From positions 1-64,000 of the forward strand of contig JBBHKE010003473.1 of the NCBI GenBank assembly GCA_037447655.1: 64,000 nucleotides of DNA. The letters are read 5' to 3'. The stretch's first letter is position 1; each line of letters opens with the position of its first letter. The notes under the pieces were generated by a model. That model worked only from the letters and a program-made list of their open reading frames with translations. It searched no databases and was not told the DNA's origin. This stretch comes from Zygnema cylindricum (taxonomy: Eukaryota; Streptophyta; Zygnematophyceae; Zygnematales; Zygnemataceae). The translations under genes and the position numbers were made by a program. Shown one piece after another: positions 44,903 to 55,063 of this stretch.

Positions 44903-45799
44903 TTAACATATTCCAACTGCTACTTTACATAGAATACGAATGACATCGGTAATAATACAGCTCGATAAGTGCAAAACATACTCTGACATACAAATAAAAT
45001 ATTTAAAGAAGTAAGGAATCAAAGAAAGAGCTCTTCTTTTAAAAGAATTGCTTCCTAGCTGAAAATATTCTGAGAATAGGAAAGGTGCCAAATACACTAA
45101 AATAACCAAAGCCACATATAGGGACCTATAGAGAAGTAAGAGATTCCGATGCCCTATATTTAGTATCATCTTTCTATTAGTCGTCAAAGTCAAGAAATTT
45201 TTGGCTTTCATCTCTTCTCCTATTCCGGCAATTTTGTTTCTTCTCTTCCTTTCTAGAGCCAATATTGATACAATGAGGAAAAGAGGAGTTGGTAGAGTAA
45301 ATAGAATAGGGGAAATTATGACAACAATTACAATTACCATTTGGAGGCTAACAAATAGATTGACAAGTAATGTCATGACATTCAAACTAAGTAGTCGTAA
45401 GAATGGCGATTTAGCGTCCATTTCGAAGGACAAAAGAAATCCCAGAACGGTTATGAAGGCCAAGAAAAAAATTTGCACTTTGGTAACAATCTTTAAAAAA
45501 TCGTTTTTCCGTTTCTCCGTTTCGCCGAAGACGCCGTCTGCTGTGAATTCCTCATTTTTGTCAATTTCCTGCCCTTCTCCTCCTCCCAGTTTCGCCTGCT
45601 GAGGTAAGCGATGACTCTGTTTTGCCAGCTGGCACCAACTTAAGCTGGTGTACGGACTCCCTCTAAACGCGCAGTGGCCTGAGGGCAGGTGATGTGACGG
45701 AAGGAAAGAGAGGCGGTGATGACGTGTGAGCGAAGGGGGAGAAGGGGAGAGGAGAGTGAGAGAAGTGGCATGATGGTGGGAGAGGAGCATGTATGCCAT
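44903..45799 (-). CDS. Membrane-protein family copy 3, intact, putative plastid protein
   Basis: 298 residues from the ATG at 45799 (MAYMLLSHHHATSLTLLSPS). An in-frame upstream start at 45883 would only add a Ser-Leu repeat from the CT-rich leader, so it was not used. The N-terminus is Ser/Pro/His/Arg-rich and free of acidic residues up to the GGGEGQEIDKNEE linker. Hydrophobic segments follow: KVQIFFLAFITVLGFLLSF; a long one around LQMVIVIVVIISPILF; LLLLYRSLYVALVILVYLAP; and a C-terminal one (YFFKYFICMSEYVLHLSS). It is closest to copy 1, whose disrupted frame it explains. It is the minus-strand member of the second head-to-head pair. No homologue recognised. Confidence 0.7.
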   Translation of the reverse strand: MAYMLLSHHHATSLTLLSPSPPSLTRHHRLSFLPSHHLPSGHCAFRGSPYTSLSWCQLAKQSHRLPQQAKLGGGEGQEIDKNEEFTADGVFGETEKRKNDFLKIVTKVQIFFLAFITVLGFLLSFEMDAKSPFLRLLSLNVMTLLVNLFVSLQMVIVIVVIISPILFTLPTPLFLIVSILALERKRRNKIAGIGEEMKAKNFLTLTTNRKMILNIGHRNLLLLYRSLYVALVILVYLAPFLFSEYFQLGSNSFKRRALSLIPYFFKYFICMSEYVLHLSSCIITDVIRILCKVAVGIC

Positions 45800-46267
45800 G
45801 GGAAGTAGGAACCTAAGAGTGAACGAGAGGGAGAGGGACAGGGAGAGGGAGAGGGAGAGGGAGAGGGAGGAGGACGACTGCAAATTTAGAATGGACAGGA
45901 TCTATTTTCTTTTTTGTGTGCTTGTTGTACTTGTGTACTTTGTACTGAGCTATACCTTCCGTGATTTTTGGACGGTGACGCGACATACCGTTCCTTTCAA
46001 GTTTTAAACTTCAAAGAAAGGCCCTCATCGGACCTGACAAGTGTCCTTCAAATATTTGATTGGCGGAAAATCAACGAACCTGAAAAAGCCTCGTTCATAT
46101 ATTTTTTTGGCGGAAATAAATCTGCGGCGTCCTCTAATTACAATGACCCGGTTCAGCAGTCACGTCACGTCCGAAACTCTGAATACTTCACCTAACGCAG
46201 TTGTACCGTACAATGTTAGGGTATGTGCCCATGTAGCCGGTACTCAGAATAACTACTTTGGATTTAA
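45800..46267. promoter_or_regulatory. Promoter side of copy 3 with two E2F-like motifs
   Basis: GA-rich tract (CT on the coding strand) at 45822-45875, then AATGGACAGGATC, then ATTGGCGG (46059) and TTTGGCGG (46106) with the AAAAAGCCTCGTTC and GGCGGAAATAAAT repeats and CACGTCACGTCCGAAACT, as in the copy 1/2 promoter. A lone GGGTATGTGCCCATGTA MITE end is at 46219. The MITE after it separates this half from the copy-4 half. Confidence 0.5.
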
Positions 46268-47765
46268 GGGGGTGTCCGCATGTAATCAGTAATTTGATAA
46301 AGTATTTTGGACTGTAGTGAAGATTTTACGTACTACTTTCAAGAGCGTCAATTTGATAAAGTATTTTGGACTGTAGTGAAGATTTTCCTTACTACTTTCA
46401 AGAGCGTCCCAATCATAGTTCAAAAGTAGGAGTTTTATCGTAGGCCTTTTGTAGGCCGCCTTTAGCGTAAGTTGTGTTATGGGCTTTCCATGTGATCTTC
46501 TTAGGTCGCTACTTTGATCAGCGACCGTCAGATCGTCCGAATCTGACGCTATTCCTATCGTAAGTTGTATCACGGGCTTTTCATGTGATCTTTTTAGATC
46601 GCTACTTTGATCAGCGACCGTCCGATCGTCCAAATCTGACGGTATAAATAAAAAACACCTCAAAACTCACAAAAAAATATATTTTTTTCCGAATGTTTTT
46701 CAAAATTTGGACATGGCGTTTAATTCTCTATCGATCCATGTGCAACTCAACCCTGTTACTATATTTTTTCAGTTTGCGACCAATACAATATGGGTCTTAA
46801 GGTCATATTGTATGTTCTGCGTACAATAGGCATATTGTATGGGCCTACTTTCACCTACTTTTGAACTATGGTCCCAATGTGCGAATTTGAAATCAGAACT
46901 TTGACATGTGACGGTTGTAGACGTAGGTACAACTTTGTGACGGTTGAAGACAACTACGACACTTCCGACGGTTGGTGACGCCAAGAAAAAAAAACGACAG
47001 TTGTAGACGGCTAGTTTTTTGTAATTTTGTGACATGGCAGATGTTTAGGGATTTGTGACATTGTGACGCCATGCTCACTTGTGACAACGTCGACGTCACA
47101 CATTCAAGAACTTTCGGCCATGGCTACCCGATTTCGATTTTTCCACTTTTCTCACTAGACTTGCAATAAAAATATGCATAAAGCTAGTCAAAAGAATTAT
47201 TTTTCAAATATCTTTCATTTCATGCCAGTATATCATGCCTCATTCTAATAAGTGTGAGATAAAAGCGATAGTGTGAGAGGGAGAGGGGAGAGGCGACGAC
47301 AACGCAAAATTATGCAAAGGACATATGAATGAAAGTGGATGTCTGAGACCCATCCAGAATTTTTCCGTACATGCTCGTCTTTTCCGTACATGCGCGTGAC
47401 GGGCAAGGAGAAAAATAACGAGTACTCTCCCTCGTCCTAAAATTTTCCCACTTGTGTGGCACGTGCGTGGGTCATTTTTCATTCGCTGTTTGGGCGGTGT
47501 TTTAACTAAAAACACCCCATCAAGGTGATTTTGGATGAAGTTTTTTGATGGGGTGGATTCTCTTGTCCCGAGGTCGAAAAGAGTAAAACGCCAAAATGCG
47601 TTCACATGACGAAAAACATGCAGTACATTCAAAGTATAAAATTGACGTTCGCTATACTTTGGTAAAAATGATTTTCTCGTACGGCTGATTTTTTCTCAAA
47701 GTTCTTTGAATTTTAGGGCAAAAACACAGAGAAAAGTCGATACTTTAATACATGGGGACACCCCC
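46268..47765. mobile_element. Harbinger-like MITE of 1.5 kb, split promoter of the copy 3/4 pair
   Basis: GGGGGTGTCCGCATGTAATC at the left and inverse ...TACATGGGGACACCCCC at the right, with TAA on both sides (46265-46267 and 47766-47768). It holds two internal duplications: ~60 bp at 46290-46408 (TCAATTTGATAAAGTATTTT...) and ~110 bp at 46440-46640 (CGTAAGTTGT..., GATCAGCGACCGTC). The body is distantly like copy A (GACAACGTCGACGTCACACA). No transposase. Confidence 0.8.
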
Positions 47766-47768
47766 TAA

Positions 47769-48700
47769 GTGAAGATTCTCCAAAGTACTTCTTCGGGATC
47801 GACTTTCGACTGGCGACGCGTATGACAAGCGCTTGGGGTGACGTCGTGCTGGAGCTGTAATGTTTGTGTGGATATAAATTTGTCTACGTGTAAATTTGGG
47901 CGACCAATCACGAAACGCTTGAGATGAGGTGGTTGCCGAGATCGTACAGTTGGGACCAATTTAGAATAAGAGTTTACTCTAATACGTCATTACATTAACG
48001 CTAATACCGGTCACAAGCTGGGGAGACACACGGAAGTGCATCCATTTTAGAATTAACACACATATTAGCATGAATTCACTCTAATAAAACAAAACGTCGC
48101 GACATTATTAGAGTAAAGATCCCTTATTAACGTACATTATCGCGGTAAAACGGACAAGTGCAAAACCGTTGACACAACAAGCGTTGCTTAAACGTTAAAT
48201 CCGTACAAATTACACTTCGTACAACTGTATCAAATTTGTATAATTAACGGCGAATAGCTGACGCTTAACTGCGGTGAAATATTCTGACATGTACACTGGA
48301 ATGATTTACATTGTTACGTGACGGCGTACGATTTGAATTAAATTGTACGGGTACCTTTATTACTGTAAGCATGGTTGCGACCGACTTTTCTTTTAGTCAA
48401 AGACCCAAATTAGCGGAAGTAAACAAATAGAGTGTATGTTTTTTTCCAAAAATCTGAAATTCTCAAATAGCGTACACCATTGTAATTGGTTGTATACGGT
48501 AATGAAACCTACACGCTAATAGCGATTAGCGGTGTGAACCCAAGCTATAACGCCTACACTATGGGAAAAATGCACTCAATTTAAAGCTTTAGAGTTAATT
48601 TTTTCTCGGCGAAAGGGGTCTTGAACCCAAATTAGAGTTGATAACACTAATTATTTTTGTACATTTCTTAAACGTTAATAGCGATTCACGGTATAATTGT
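47769..48700. repeat. Remnants of CACCGTGAATCGC-family elements
   Basis: Right-end motifs ACGCTAATAGCGATTAGCGG (to ~48534) and GTTAATAGCGATTCACGG (to ~48691) plus many TTAGAGT/CTAATA words. Left ends cannot be placed, so these are fragments or an over-inserted element. Confidence 0.5.
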
Positions 48701-49022
48701 AACGTTGCTTTCAAGTTTCAACATTCAACGTCAAAGAAAGACCCCCTCATCAAACCCGGAAAGATTCAATCAGATGTTTTTTTGGCGGAATTAAATTGAC
48801 GTTGAGGCGTCCTCGAAAAGAATGGCCCGGTCCACCATACCACGGCACGTGCGAAACTCCGAATCGTTTAGCTACGCGTGGCAGTTGTCCCGAACAATGA
48901 AAATCCTCCAATCATAAGTCCAAATGTCCAATCAATATTTACGAGGCGTGTATTGAATAGGACCGACTTCTTTCTCACACTCTTCTCCCTCTTTCTCCCT
49001 CTTTCTCCCTCTTTTCTCACAC
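48701..49022 (+). promoter_or_regulatory. Promoter side of copy 4
   Basis: TTTGGCGG at 48781 with GAATTAAATTGACGTTGAGG, then CGTCCTCGAA and CACGGCACGTGCGAAACTCC, then TTGAATAGGACCGAC and a CT-rich leader. The arrangement matches 38274-38476 upstream of copy 2, with one E2F-like site in place of six. Confidence 0.5.
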
Positions 49023-49901
49023 ATGGCGGCCGGGCTCCACTCCCACCATTATGCCCCTTTCCTCGGTCTTCTCTCTCCTTCCCCCTCTTCTCTCACACGC
49101 CATGGCCGCCTCTCCGTATACTCGTTACGTCCCCTCCACCCAGGCCACGGCTTGCGCAGAAAAAATCCGTACACCTGCCCCACACGGTACCAGAAAGTAC
49201 AGCCACGTCATTGCTTACCTCAGCAGGCAGAAATGGGAGGAGAGGGACAGGAAAGTGAAAAAAATGTTGAAGTCAAGGAGCCTAAATTAAGCAGATTTTT
49301 GGAGAGGAAATGTCTTAAAATTGTCTCCTTCATATATTTCTTTTTCATTTTTACAATCATCTTTTCTAAGACAACCCGTAGCTTGGCAAGCACATTATAT
49401 CCAACTCAGATTTTTATTTATGTAAAATTTCAGATTGCAGTTGTCCTTTTTATCATGTCAGCAGCACTAATAATTGTCCTCCAAACTCCCTTTCTTCTTT
49501 ATCATACAACCATAAAGAAATCCGCCTCATCCATTGAAAAAGAGGCTCAAGAAAGGAGAGATGGAGGAGAAAAGGTGACTTTCGCTCAAATAATGTATAA
49601 TTCTTTTTTTGGAACAAAAGGTGTGCTTTATTGGGAAAGGCTTATCTTTTTTAGCCTCACAACATTCTTTTATTTTACCATCGCCTCAGCCTGGAGTGAA
49701 GTTTTATCCGCAGTGTTGAATAGAGAAGCAGAGTTTCGTGCTCTAATGACATCTTTGGATGGACTCTGTATAGTTGGGGTAGCCTTTTCCAAGTATTATC
49801 TATGTATGATGCTTCCAGGGTTCCTCTTGGTTTTACCAATATTAGTGTGGTTGGATAAACAGATCCAAATCCTCGGAGATGAAAGAAATCAAAAGAATTA
49901 G
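49023..49901 (+). CDS. Membrane-protein family copy 4, intact, putative plastid protein
   Basis: 292 residues, single exon, closest to copy 2 (MAAGLHSHHYAPFLGLLSPS; the ARY/HR-rich N-terminus and the LPMLVWLDKQIQ-like end LPILVWLDKQIQILGDERNQ are shared). It lacks about eight residues between segments 1 and 2 relative to copy 2. It has four hydrophobic segments; the charged loop is IEKEAQERRDGGEK. It starts at the same ATG context after a CT-rich leader. It is the plus-strand member of the second head-to-head pair. No homologue recognised; plastid targeting is inferred from composition. Confidence 0.7.
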   Translation: MAAGLHSHHYAPFLGLLSPSPSSLTRHGRLSVYSLRPLHPGHGLRRKNPYTCPTRYQKVQPRHCLPQQAEMGGEGQESEKNVEVKEPKLSRFLERKCLKIVSFIYFFFIFTIIFSKTTRSLASTLYPTQIFIYVKFQIAVVLFIMSAALIIVLQTPFLLYHTTIKKSASSIEKEAQERRDGGEKVTFAQIMYNSFFGTKGVLYWERLIFFSLTTFFYFTIASAWSEVLSAVLNREAEFRALMTSLDGLCIVGVAFSKYYLCMMLPGFLLVLPILVWLDKQIQILGDERNQKN

Positions 49902-49935
49902 TCTACAGACAAATTAGGTTTTTTAGGGTTTTTTA

Positions 49936-50230
49936 CAAATAAGGTCTCTACATAGTCGTGAGAGAAAAAGAAGAGTTTCGTGCTCTACTGACTTTTTTGG
50001 AGGAAATCTGTGTAGTTGGAGTAGTGTTTTCCAAGTATTATCTAAGTATGATGCGTCAGGGTTTCTTTTGGTCTTACCGATGTTAGTCTGGCTGGATAAA
50101 CAGATCCAAATGCTTAGAGATGAGAGAAATTAAAATAAGTATTCTTTAGTCGAAAATTATGCTTGAATACAATTTGGAATAAACAATTTTAGTGCATTTG
50201 AGGATGCTTCACATTCTGGTGATCATACAA
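49936..50230 (+). pseudogene. Truncated 3' copy (4b) of the copy 2/4 type
   Basis: Begins inside segment 3 (GGTCTCTACATAGTCGTG, as in copy 2). It runs through ALLTFLEEICVVGVVFSKYYL, then loses one base at ATGATGCG-TCAGGG, shifting the frame. The last residues (DKQIQMLRDERN) are readable in the other frame, and the 3' flank AATACAATTTGGAATAAA matches copy 2's. It is more like copy 2 than the adjacent copy 4. Confidence 0.8.
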
Positions 50231-50875
50231 AAATATGATAAAATGAATGCCCTGTTGTTTAGTTTTCCACAAGTGATATAATTATTGTAAATGTTGAACG
50301 CATTGCGATTGCTCATGTGGTCTAATGTTCTTTTCAAGTTTAAAATGACCCAGAGAAAGAACCAAATGTGAGTGTTTGTACCTAAGATTACACAAGTATT
50401 GTTCTTGTGGTCATCTAAACAGTTCAATCTCGCACTCCTTTGAAATTTGGCAAATTTCAGTTAATTCTTCGCTTTTAAACCATATACATAAAGAAACGGG
50501 ACAGGAGAGAAGGAAAGGGAGAGAGAGAGAGGGGGAGAAGGAGACGGAGACGAAGGTGGAGAGAGACAGGGAGGGGGGGCGATGGGAGGAGGGAAAAAAG
50601 AGGTGTTATAAGATTTATGGAATGAAATGTTTGAGAAATTGGCGCTTCGGCTAACTGGCAAGCATATCGGATCCGCGTCGGAGTCTTTCGATTCTGTCTT
50701 TTTCTTATATATGTTTGTTTGTATGGTCGGTCTTGGTGATTGTAAGTTCAGTTTCTATTTGGTCGTAGTGTAGTGTGGAACCGTAATTAAGATCCAGCTC
50801 ACAGGTTTGGTCTTGTACAGGCGTCGTAGTTTGGAAGTGTTTGGCGGGTACGCGTTTCACGTGCCGTGTACACTA
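50231..50875. other. Flank of copy 4b, GA microsatellite, nothing coding
   Basis: 50500-50600 is GA-rich simple sequence. No gene. Confidence 0.5.
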
Positions 50876-51095
50876 CACAGTGAATCGCTATTAGCGTTCA
50901 TAACGCTATTTCGGCGCCCCCAAATTTTGACCAAAATTCTCAAATAGAATTATTGATTCTATTTTGGAAAAAACCCCAAATTCCCAATTAGAGTCAATGA
51001 TTTCCTTAAAAATCCCCAGATTCCCAATCAGCGTTAATAACGTTAATTGTTTTTTAACCCTAATTATTTCATAACGCTAATAGCAATTCACGGTG
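50876..51095. mobile_element. CACCGTGAATCGC-family MITE, 220 bp
   Basis: TA|CACAGTGAATCGCTATTAGC and inverse ...GCTAATAGCAATTCACGGTG|TA. The interior has AAATTCTCAAATAGAATTA and CCCAAATTCCCAATTAGAG blocks, as in the copy at 63585-63802. Confidence 0.85.
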
Positions 51096-51299
51096 TACTG
51101 TAGTGTTGTTTGCAACGTAAGGTTTTGTAGACTAAGTGTTGGTTGAGTGAGTAAGCGAGACTTCTGAGAGGTGAAAAAGCTTTGGTTAATATAAGTATAT
51201 TTTCCAACTCTCTGCCTGTGGATGAAATGTAATGCTTCCGCTTGTTCATGCAACTATTTGGTGAATATTGTGCGCGTTTTGAGTGCTTTGTGGTGTGTC

Positions 51300-51600
51300 A
51301 ATCCTATAAAGAGGGAGAGGGAAAGATGGGGTGAGAGGGAAGGGGGAGAGAGAGAGGAAGAGACAAGGGGGGGAAGTACGAGAGAGAGGGGGAGAGAACG
51401 GGGAAGAGGGAGAGCACGAGAGGAAGAGGGGAAGAGAGGAGTAGAGGGAGAAAGGAGAGGGGAGGTAAGGGGGGGAGGGGGAAGAGCGGGGGAGGGGGGG
51501 GGGGGGGGGAAGGGAGGGGGAAGGCTTTAAAGGGGTTTGTGGGGGGAGAGGAGGGGGAGAGAGAGAGAGAGGAGGAGGAAGAGGGAGAGGGATGGGGAAG
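51300..51600. repeat. Purine-rich (GA/G) low-complexity tract
   Basis: GGGAGAG-type repeats with a G-run at 51491-51509 interrupted by few other bases. Reading frames across it are artefacts. Confidence 0.9.
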
Positions 51601-51902
51601 AAACGAGATTTACACTTGGGAAAGTTGGAGAAGCTAGTTCAATGTGGGAGGAGGACCCAAGAGAGTTAAGACAGTTCGAGTTGGTGTTCAAATATGGTTA
51701 AAAAAGTGATATGGGGTGCGATTAGTCCGGCACATAAAAATAGACACAAATAGATAAAATTTTGTGGCCAGATGAATTGTTTATAATTTTCCGATACACA
51801 TAAGTCGGGAGAAAAAAAGATGTAATTATTTCTGAATACATGCCAGCACCCATGCGACAAGTTGGGTAACGCAATGTCCCAGACTAAGATAACGAACATC
51901 GG

Positions 51903-52571
51903 TACATTTTTATTCAATTGAACATTCCACACATTGTAGACAAAAGCACATAGGTACATTTTTATTCAATTTAACATTCCACACATTGAAGACAAAAGCA
52001 CATAGGTACATTTTTATTCAATTTAACATTCCACACATTGTAGACAAAAGCACATAGGTACATTTTTATTCAATTTAACATTCCACACATTGTAGACAAA
52101 AGCACATAGGTACATTTTTATTCAATTTAACATTCCACACATTGAAGACAAAAGCACATAGATACATTTCTATTCAATTCAACATTCCACACATTTTAGA
52201 CAAAAGCACATAGGTACATTTTTATTCAATTGAACATTCCACACATTGTAGACAAAAGCACATAGGTACATTTTTATTCAATTGAACATTCCACACATTG
52301 TAGACAAAAGCACATAGGTACATTTTTATTCAATTGAACATTCCACACATTGTAGACAAAAGCACATAGGTACATTTTTATTCAATTGAACATTCCACAC
52401 ATTGTAGACAAAAGCACATAGGTACATTTTTATTCAATTGAACATTCCACACATTGTAGACAAAAGCACATAGGTACATTTTTATTCAATTTAACATTCC
52501 ACACATTGTAGACAAAAGCACATAGGAACATTTTTATTCAATTCAACATTCCACACATTGTAGTCAAAAGC
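51903..52571. repeat. 52-bp minisatellite, about 12.9 copies
   Basis: The unit starts TACATTTTTATTCAATTTAA, continues CATTCCACACATTGTAGACA and ends AAAGCACATAGG. The phase is constant from 51903; units differ by one to three bases (TTGAAC/TTTAAC, TTGTAG/TTGAAG). The last unit is partial. There are no unique spacers. Confidence 0.97.
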
Positions 52572-53230
52572 GCTGATGAAATGGGCGTTGCCATAGGTCA
52601 AAATTCTGTTGATTAGATTCACAGTGTCCGCCCTCAATGCTAACGTACAACATTTCATTCTCGGAACTCTTTCATGATACACTTGTAGATCATAAAATCC
52701 GTACAAACATCGAGGTATGACGCTCAAATTGGTTTTTCATTTAGTTTTCAGGCTTTTAAAAGAGTTTAAACGACTGACAGGTAATCTAACGACATTAGCC
52801 GTCAAAATTTGTAAAACCAGCGATTTATTGACCAATAAAATGGGTGAAAGAACTCCTATAATGGTTATCATGGCCAACAAAATATTGGGACTTTGGTAAT
52901 AATCTTGAAAAAATCGTTTTTCCATTTTTCGTTTTGCCGAAGGCGCCTTTTTCCTACAATTCCTCATTTTTGCTAGTTTCCCTCCCTTTTCCCCCTCCTC
53001 CCCCCATTTTTTATGCTGCCGTAAGCATTACCCGGCTATGCGAGTTGGATCCAATTCAACCTGACGTACTGATTCCCTCTAAAAGTGCAGTGGACTGAGG
53101 GAAGGTGACGTCATGAAAGGAAGGAGAGGTGATCATGGCGCGTGAGCGAAAGGAAAAAAGGGGGGAAGCGAGCTTGAGAAGTGGGATAATGGTGGGAGAG
53201 GAGCACGTATGCTATGGGAAAGAGGGACTT
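52572..53230 (-). pseudogene. Truncated 5' copy (copy 5) of the membrane-protein family
   Basis: On the minus strand YVLLSHHYPTSQARFPPFFL (about 53210) matches the family N-terminus. The frame then breaks, and RNCRKKAPSAKRKMEKRFFQ...ILLAMITIIGVLSPILLVNK (52970-52750) matches the linker and first hydrophobic segment of copies 1/3. The rest is missing, replaced by unrelated sequence and the minisatellite. The leader (CTCTCCCATTCC...) and the GGAGTGGACTCGAC block upstream also match. Confidence 0.8.
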
Positions 53231-53330
53231 AGGAGGAAAGGAATGGGAGAGGGAGAGAGATTGGGGGAGAGAGAGGGAGACGGAGTTCGAAAATTGCAGG
53301 TTTGGAATGGAGTGGACTCGACATTTGTTC

Positions 53331-53544
53331 AGTATCGCAATTACTGTTAATATTTTTTTTTGCCGCTTAATACATCTTTTCTCCGTACACACATGTCGGG
53401 TTGTGGATCTGACGGTGGCGATTGAAAGGTAAGGTTGTGAGCTTCCGATTGGCGGTTTCAAATTGAAAATCGGACAAAGTATGTAAGGAGAAAAGATGTT
53501 TTAAGCGGCGAAAAAATTATTAACGCTAATAGCGATTCACGGTG
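53331..53544. mobile_element. CACCGTGAATCGC-family MITE in the copy-5 promoter
   Basis: The right end TTAACGCTAATAGCGATTCACGGTG is clear; the left end (AGTATCGCAATTACTGTTAA) is eroded. The body is the CTTAA-ACATCTTTTCTCCG palindromic type of 22674-22895. Confidence 0.75.
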
Positions 53545-53698
53545 TGGTGTCCTCATCATGTATTCCTCCTTAATTCGTTTTTTACTTTTTTCTCCCCCGT
53601 TTCGTGATATTGCGTACTGTGGTACGGAATGGTTGTGAATTTTTTTCGAAAGTTTCCCCCACTTCGCGATATATCCGTACTCATTCCGTAGATGGTAC

Positions 53699-53913
53699 AC
53701 CGCCAATCGCTATTAGCGTTGTGTACGCTAATCCCGTCCCGCTTTTTTTTGTTTTTATTCTCAAATAAAATTATCCACACTATTTAAAAAAGCTCTAATT
53801 CCTAATTAGAGTAATCGATTTCTTCCAAAATTTCCAAATTCCCAATTAGCGTACACCACGCTAAATAATAATATACGCTAATCAAACCTACACGCTAATA
53901 GCGATTGGCGGTG
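53699..53913. mobile_element. CACCGTGAATCGC-family MITE variant with CACCGCCAATCGC ends
   Basis: TA|CACCGCCAATCGCTATTAGC and inverse ...GCTAATAGCGATTGGCGGTG|TA. Both ends carry the same two-base change relative to the main family. Confidence 0.85.
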
Positions 53914-54606
53914 TACTGTAACGATGGGAGTGCGCAGGACCGGAGCTGGTTGCTGGACACGTAATTTCAGGAAGATCCTTTGTTATCAGTTAGCACTAAA
54001 CCTCCACGGTTTAGGGTTCACACTGCGACGAAATTGAGAAGAAGTACGGTACTGTACGGTACTTAACTGTGGTTGTTTGCAGTTTCTGCAACAACCCTTG
54101 CTGCCAAAAAGGTCAAATATGATGCCGTACGCTGTAACTGGCATTTTTGGCGCGATACCGTAGTGAAAGTAATCTTACGGAATATTGTACAATTTTGCTG
54201 AAAACATTTAGTTTCTGTACAATTTGCTGATTCCTGGCCAATGATAGCGTACGTATATGTACTATTTCGTCATTTACTCTAAAACTTGCAAACTTCCATA
54301 CGGAAGCACCGTAAAAGCATATCCTTCGTTAACAGTCAGCGCTTGGCACTAAACAGTCGACCTTCTGCAATTGCAGTGTTCACACCACAACGACGAAATT
54401 GAGCAGCAGAAGTTATTGCAGTTTCTGTAACAATTTTTGGCAACGATTCTTCATACCAAACTTCCAGAAAATCCTTTTTGTTAAAGGTCTCATCTCTTTG
54501 GACAGGATTGTTGCAGGGATTCCTGTATTGTTGGTTGAAGTCATTTTTAAGTCTGTTGAATTCTCTTATATCTTATTCTACTAGAGCAGAAAGAAGTTTA
54601 GTGACC
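53914..54606. other. Presumed 5' region of the secreted-protein gene
   Basis: An imperfect direct duplication: CACACTGCGACGAAATTGAG at 54028 and CACACCACAACGACGAAATT at 54371, both followed by AGAAGT...GCAGTTTCTG, spaced about 345 bp. No coding evidence. Confidence 0.45.
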
Positions 54607-54994
54607 ATGTTTTCACCTCGTAAATTCTCTGTTGTGATTCTTTTGTTGTTTGTTTCAACTTTTTTGGTTTCCTTTTCTTTTGCTGAGACTGAAGAGGAAG
54701 GTTGGACTACTGTTCGGCCCGAATTTCGTCCTCTTCTCTGGGTAAGAATTTGTCTTTCTTTATATTTTGTCCTTGATTCATTTTTGGCGCTCTCTGTTCC
54801 TTTCCTGCCTTTTTCTTATATTTTTTTTTTTCTTGAAATAGATTACTTGTGCTTTTGTTATTAGTGTCCTATTTTGTTTCCGTTTCTTTTTGGTAGATGC
54901 TCTTGTTTTTTAGATACAAACGTCTTACATATGGCCGTTGTTTGTTAATCAGTGCGGAACAGGAACAGTGTATGCCTCCATCCATCGAATTCAG
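54607..54994 (+). CDS. 5' exons of a candidate secreted protein, incomplete
   Basis: Exon 1 (54607-54741) encodes MFSPRKFSVVILLLFVSTFL then VSFSFAETEEEGW..., a textbook signal peptide (basic n-region, ~17 hydrophobic residues, Ala-type cleavage after FSFA). It is followed by EGWTTVRPEFRPLLW and a GT donor (GGTAAGA). A pyrimidine-rich acceptor ends at 54913. Exon 2 (54914-54994) stays in phase 0: IQTSYIWPLF, VNQCGTGTVYASIHRIQ, then a GTATTT donor. The rest is not found in the window; further exons may be missing or the gene may be broken by the repeats that follow. I do not recognise the protein. Confidence 0.5.
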
Positions 54995-55063
54995 GTATTT
55001 TGTCTTATTTCGACAATGTTTACTTTTGGAAGTGGTAGAAAACTGCGGACTATTTTAAATCTA

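Noticed and set aside
45800-45883. N-terminal extension of copy 3 from the ATG at 45883
   Set aside because: It encodes a Ser-Leu repeat from the CT-rich leader and is not conserved in other copies.
51903-52571. CRISPR-like array
   Set aside because: The 52-bp units abut with no unique spacers and the context is a plant nuclear genome; it is a minisatellite.
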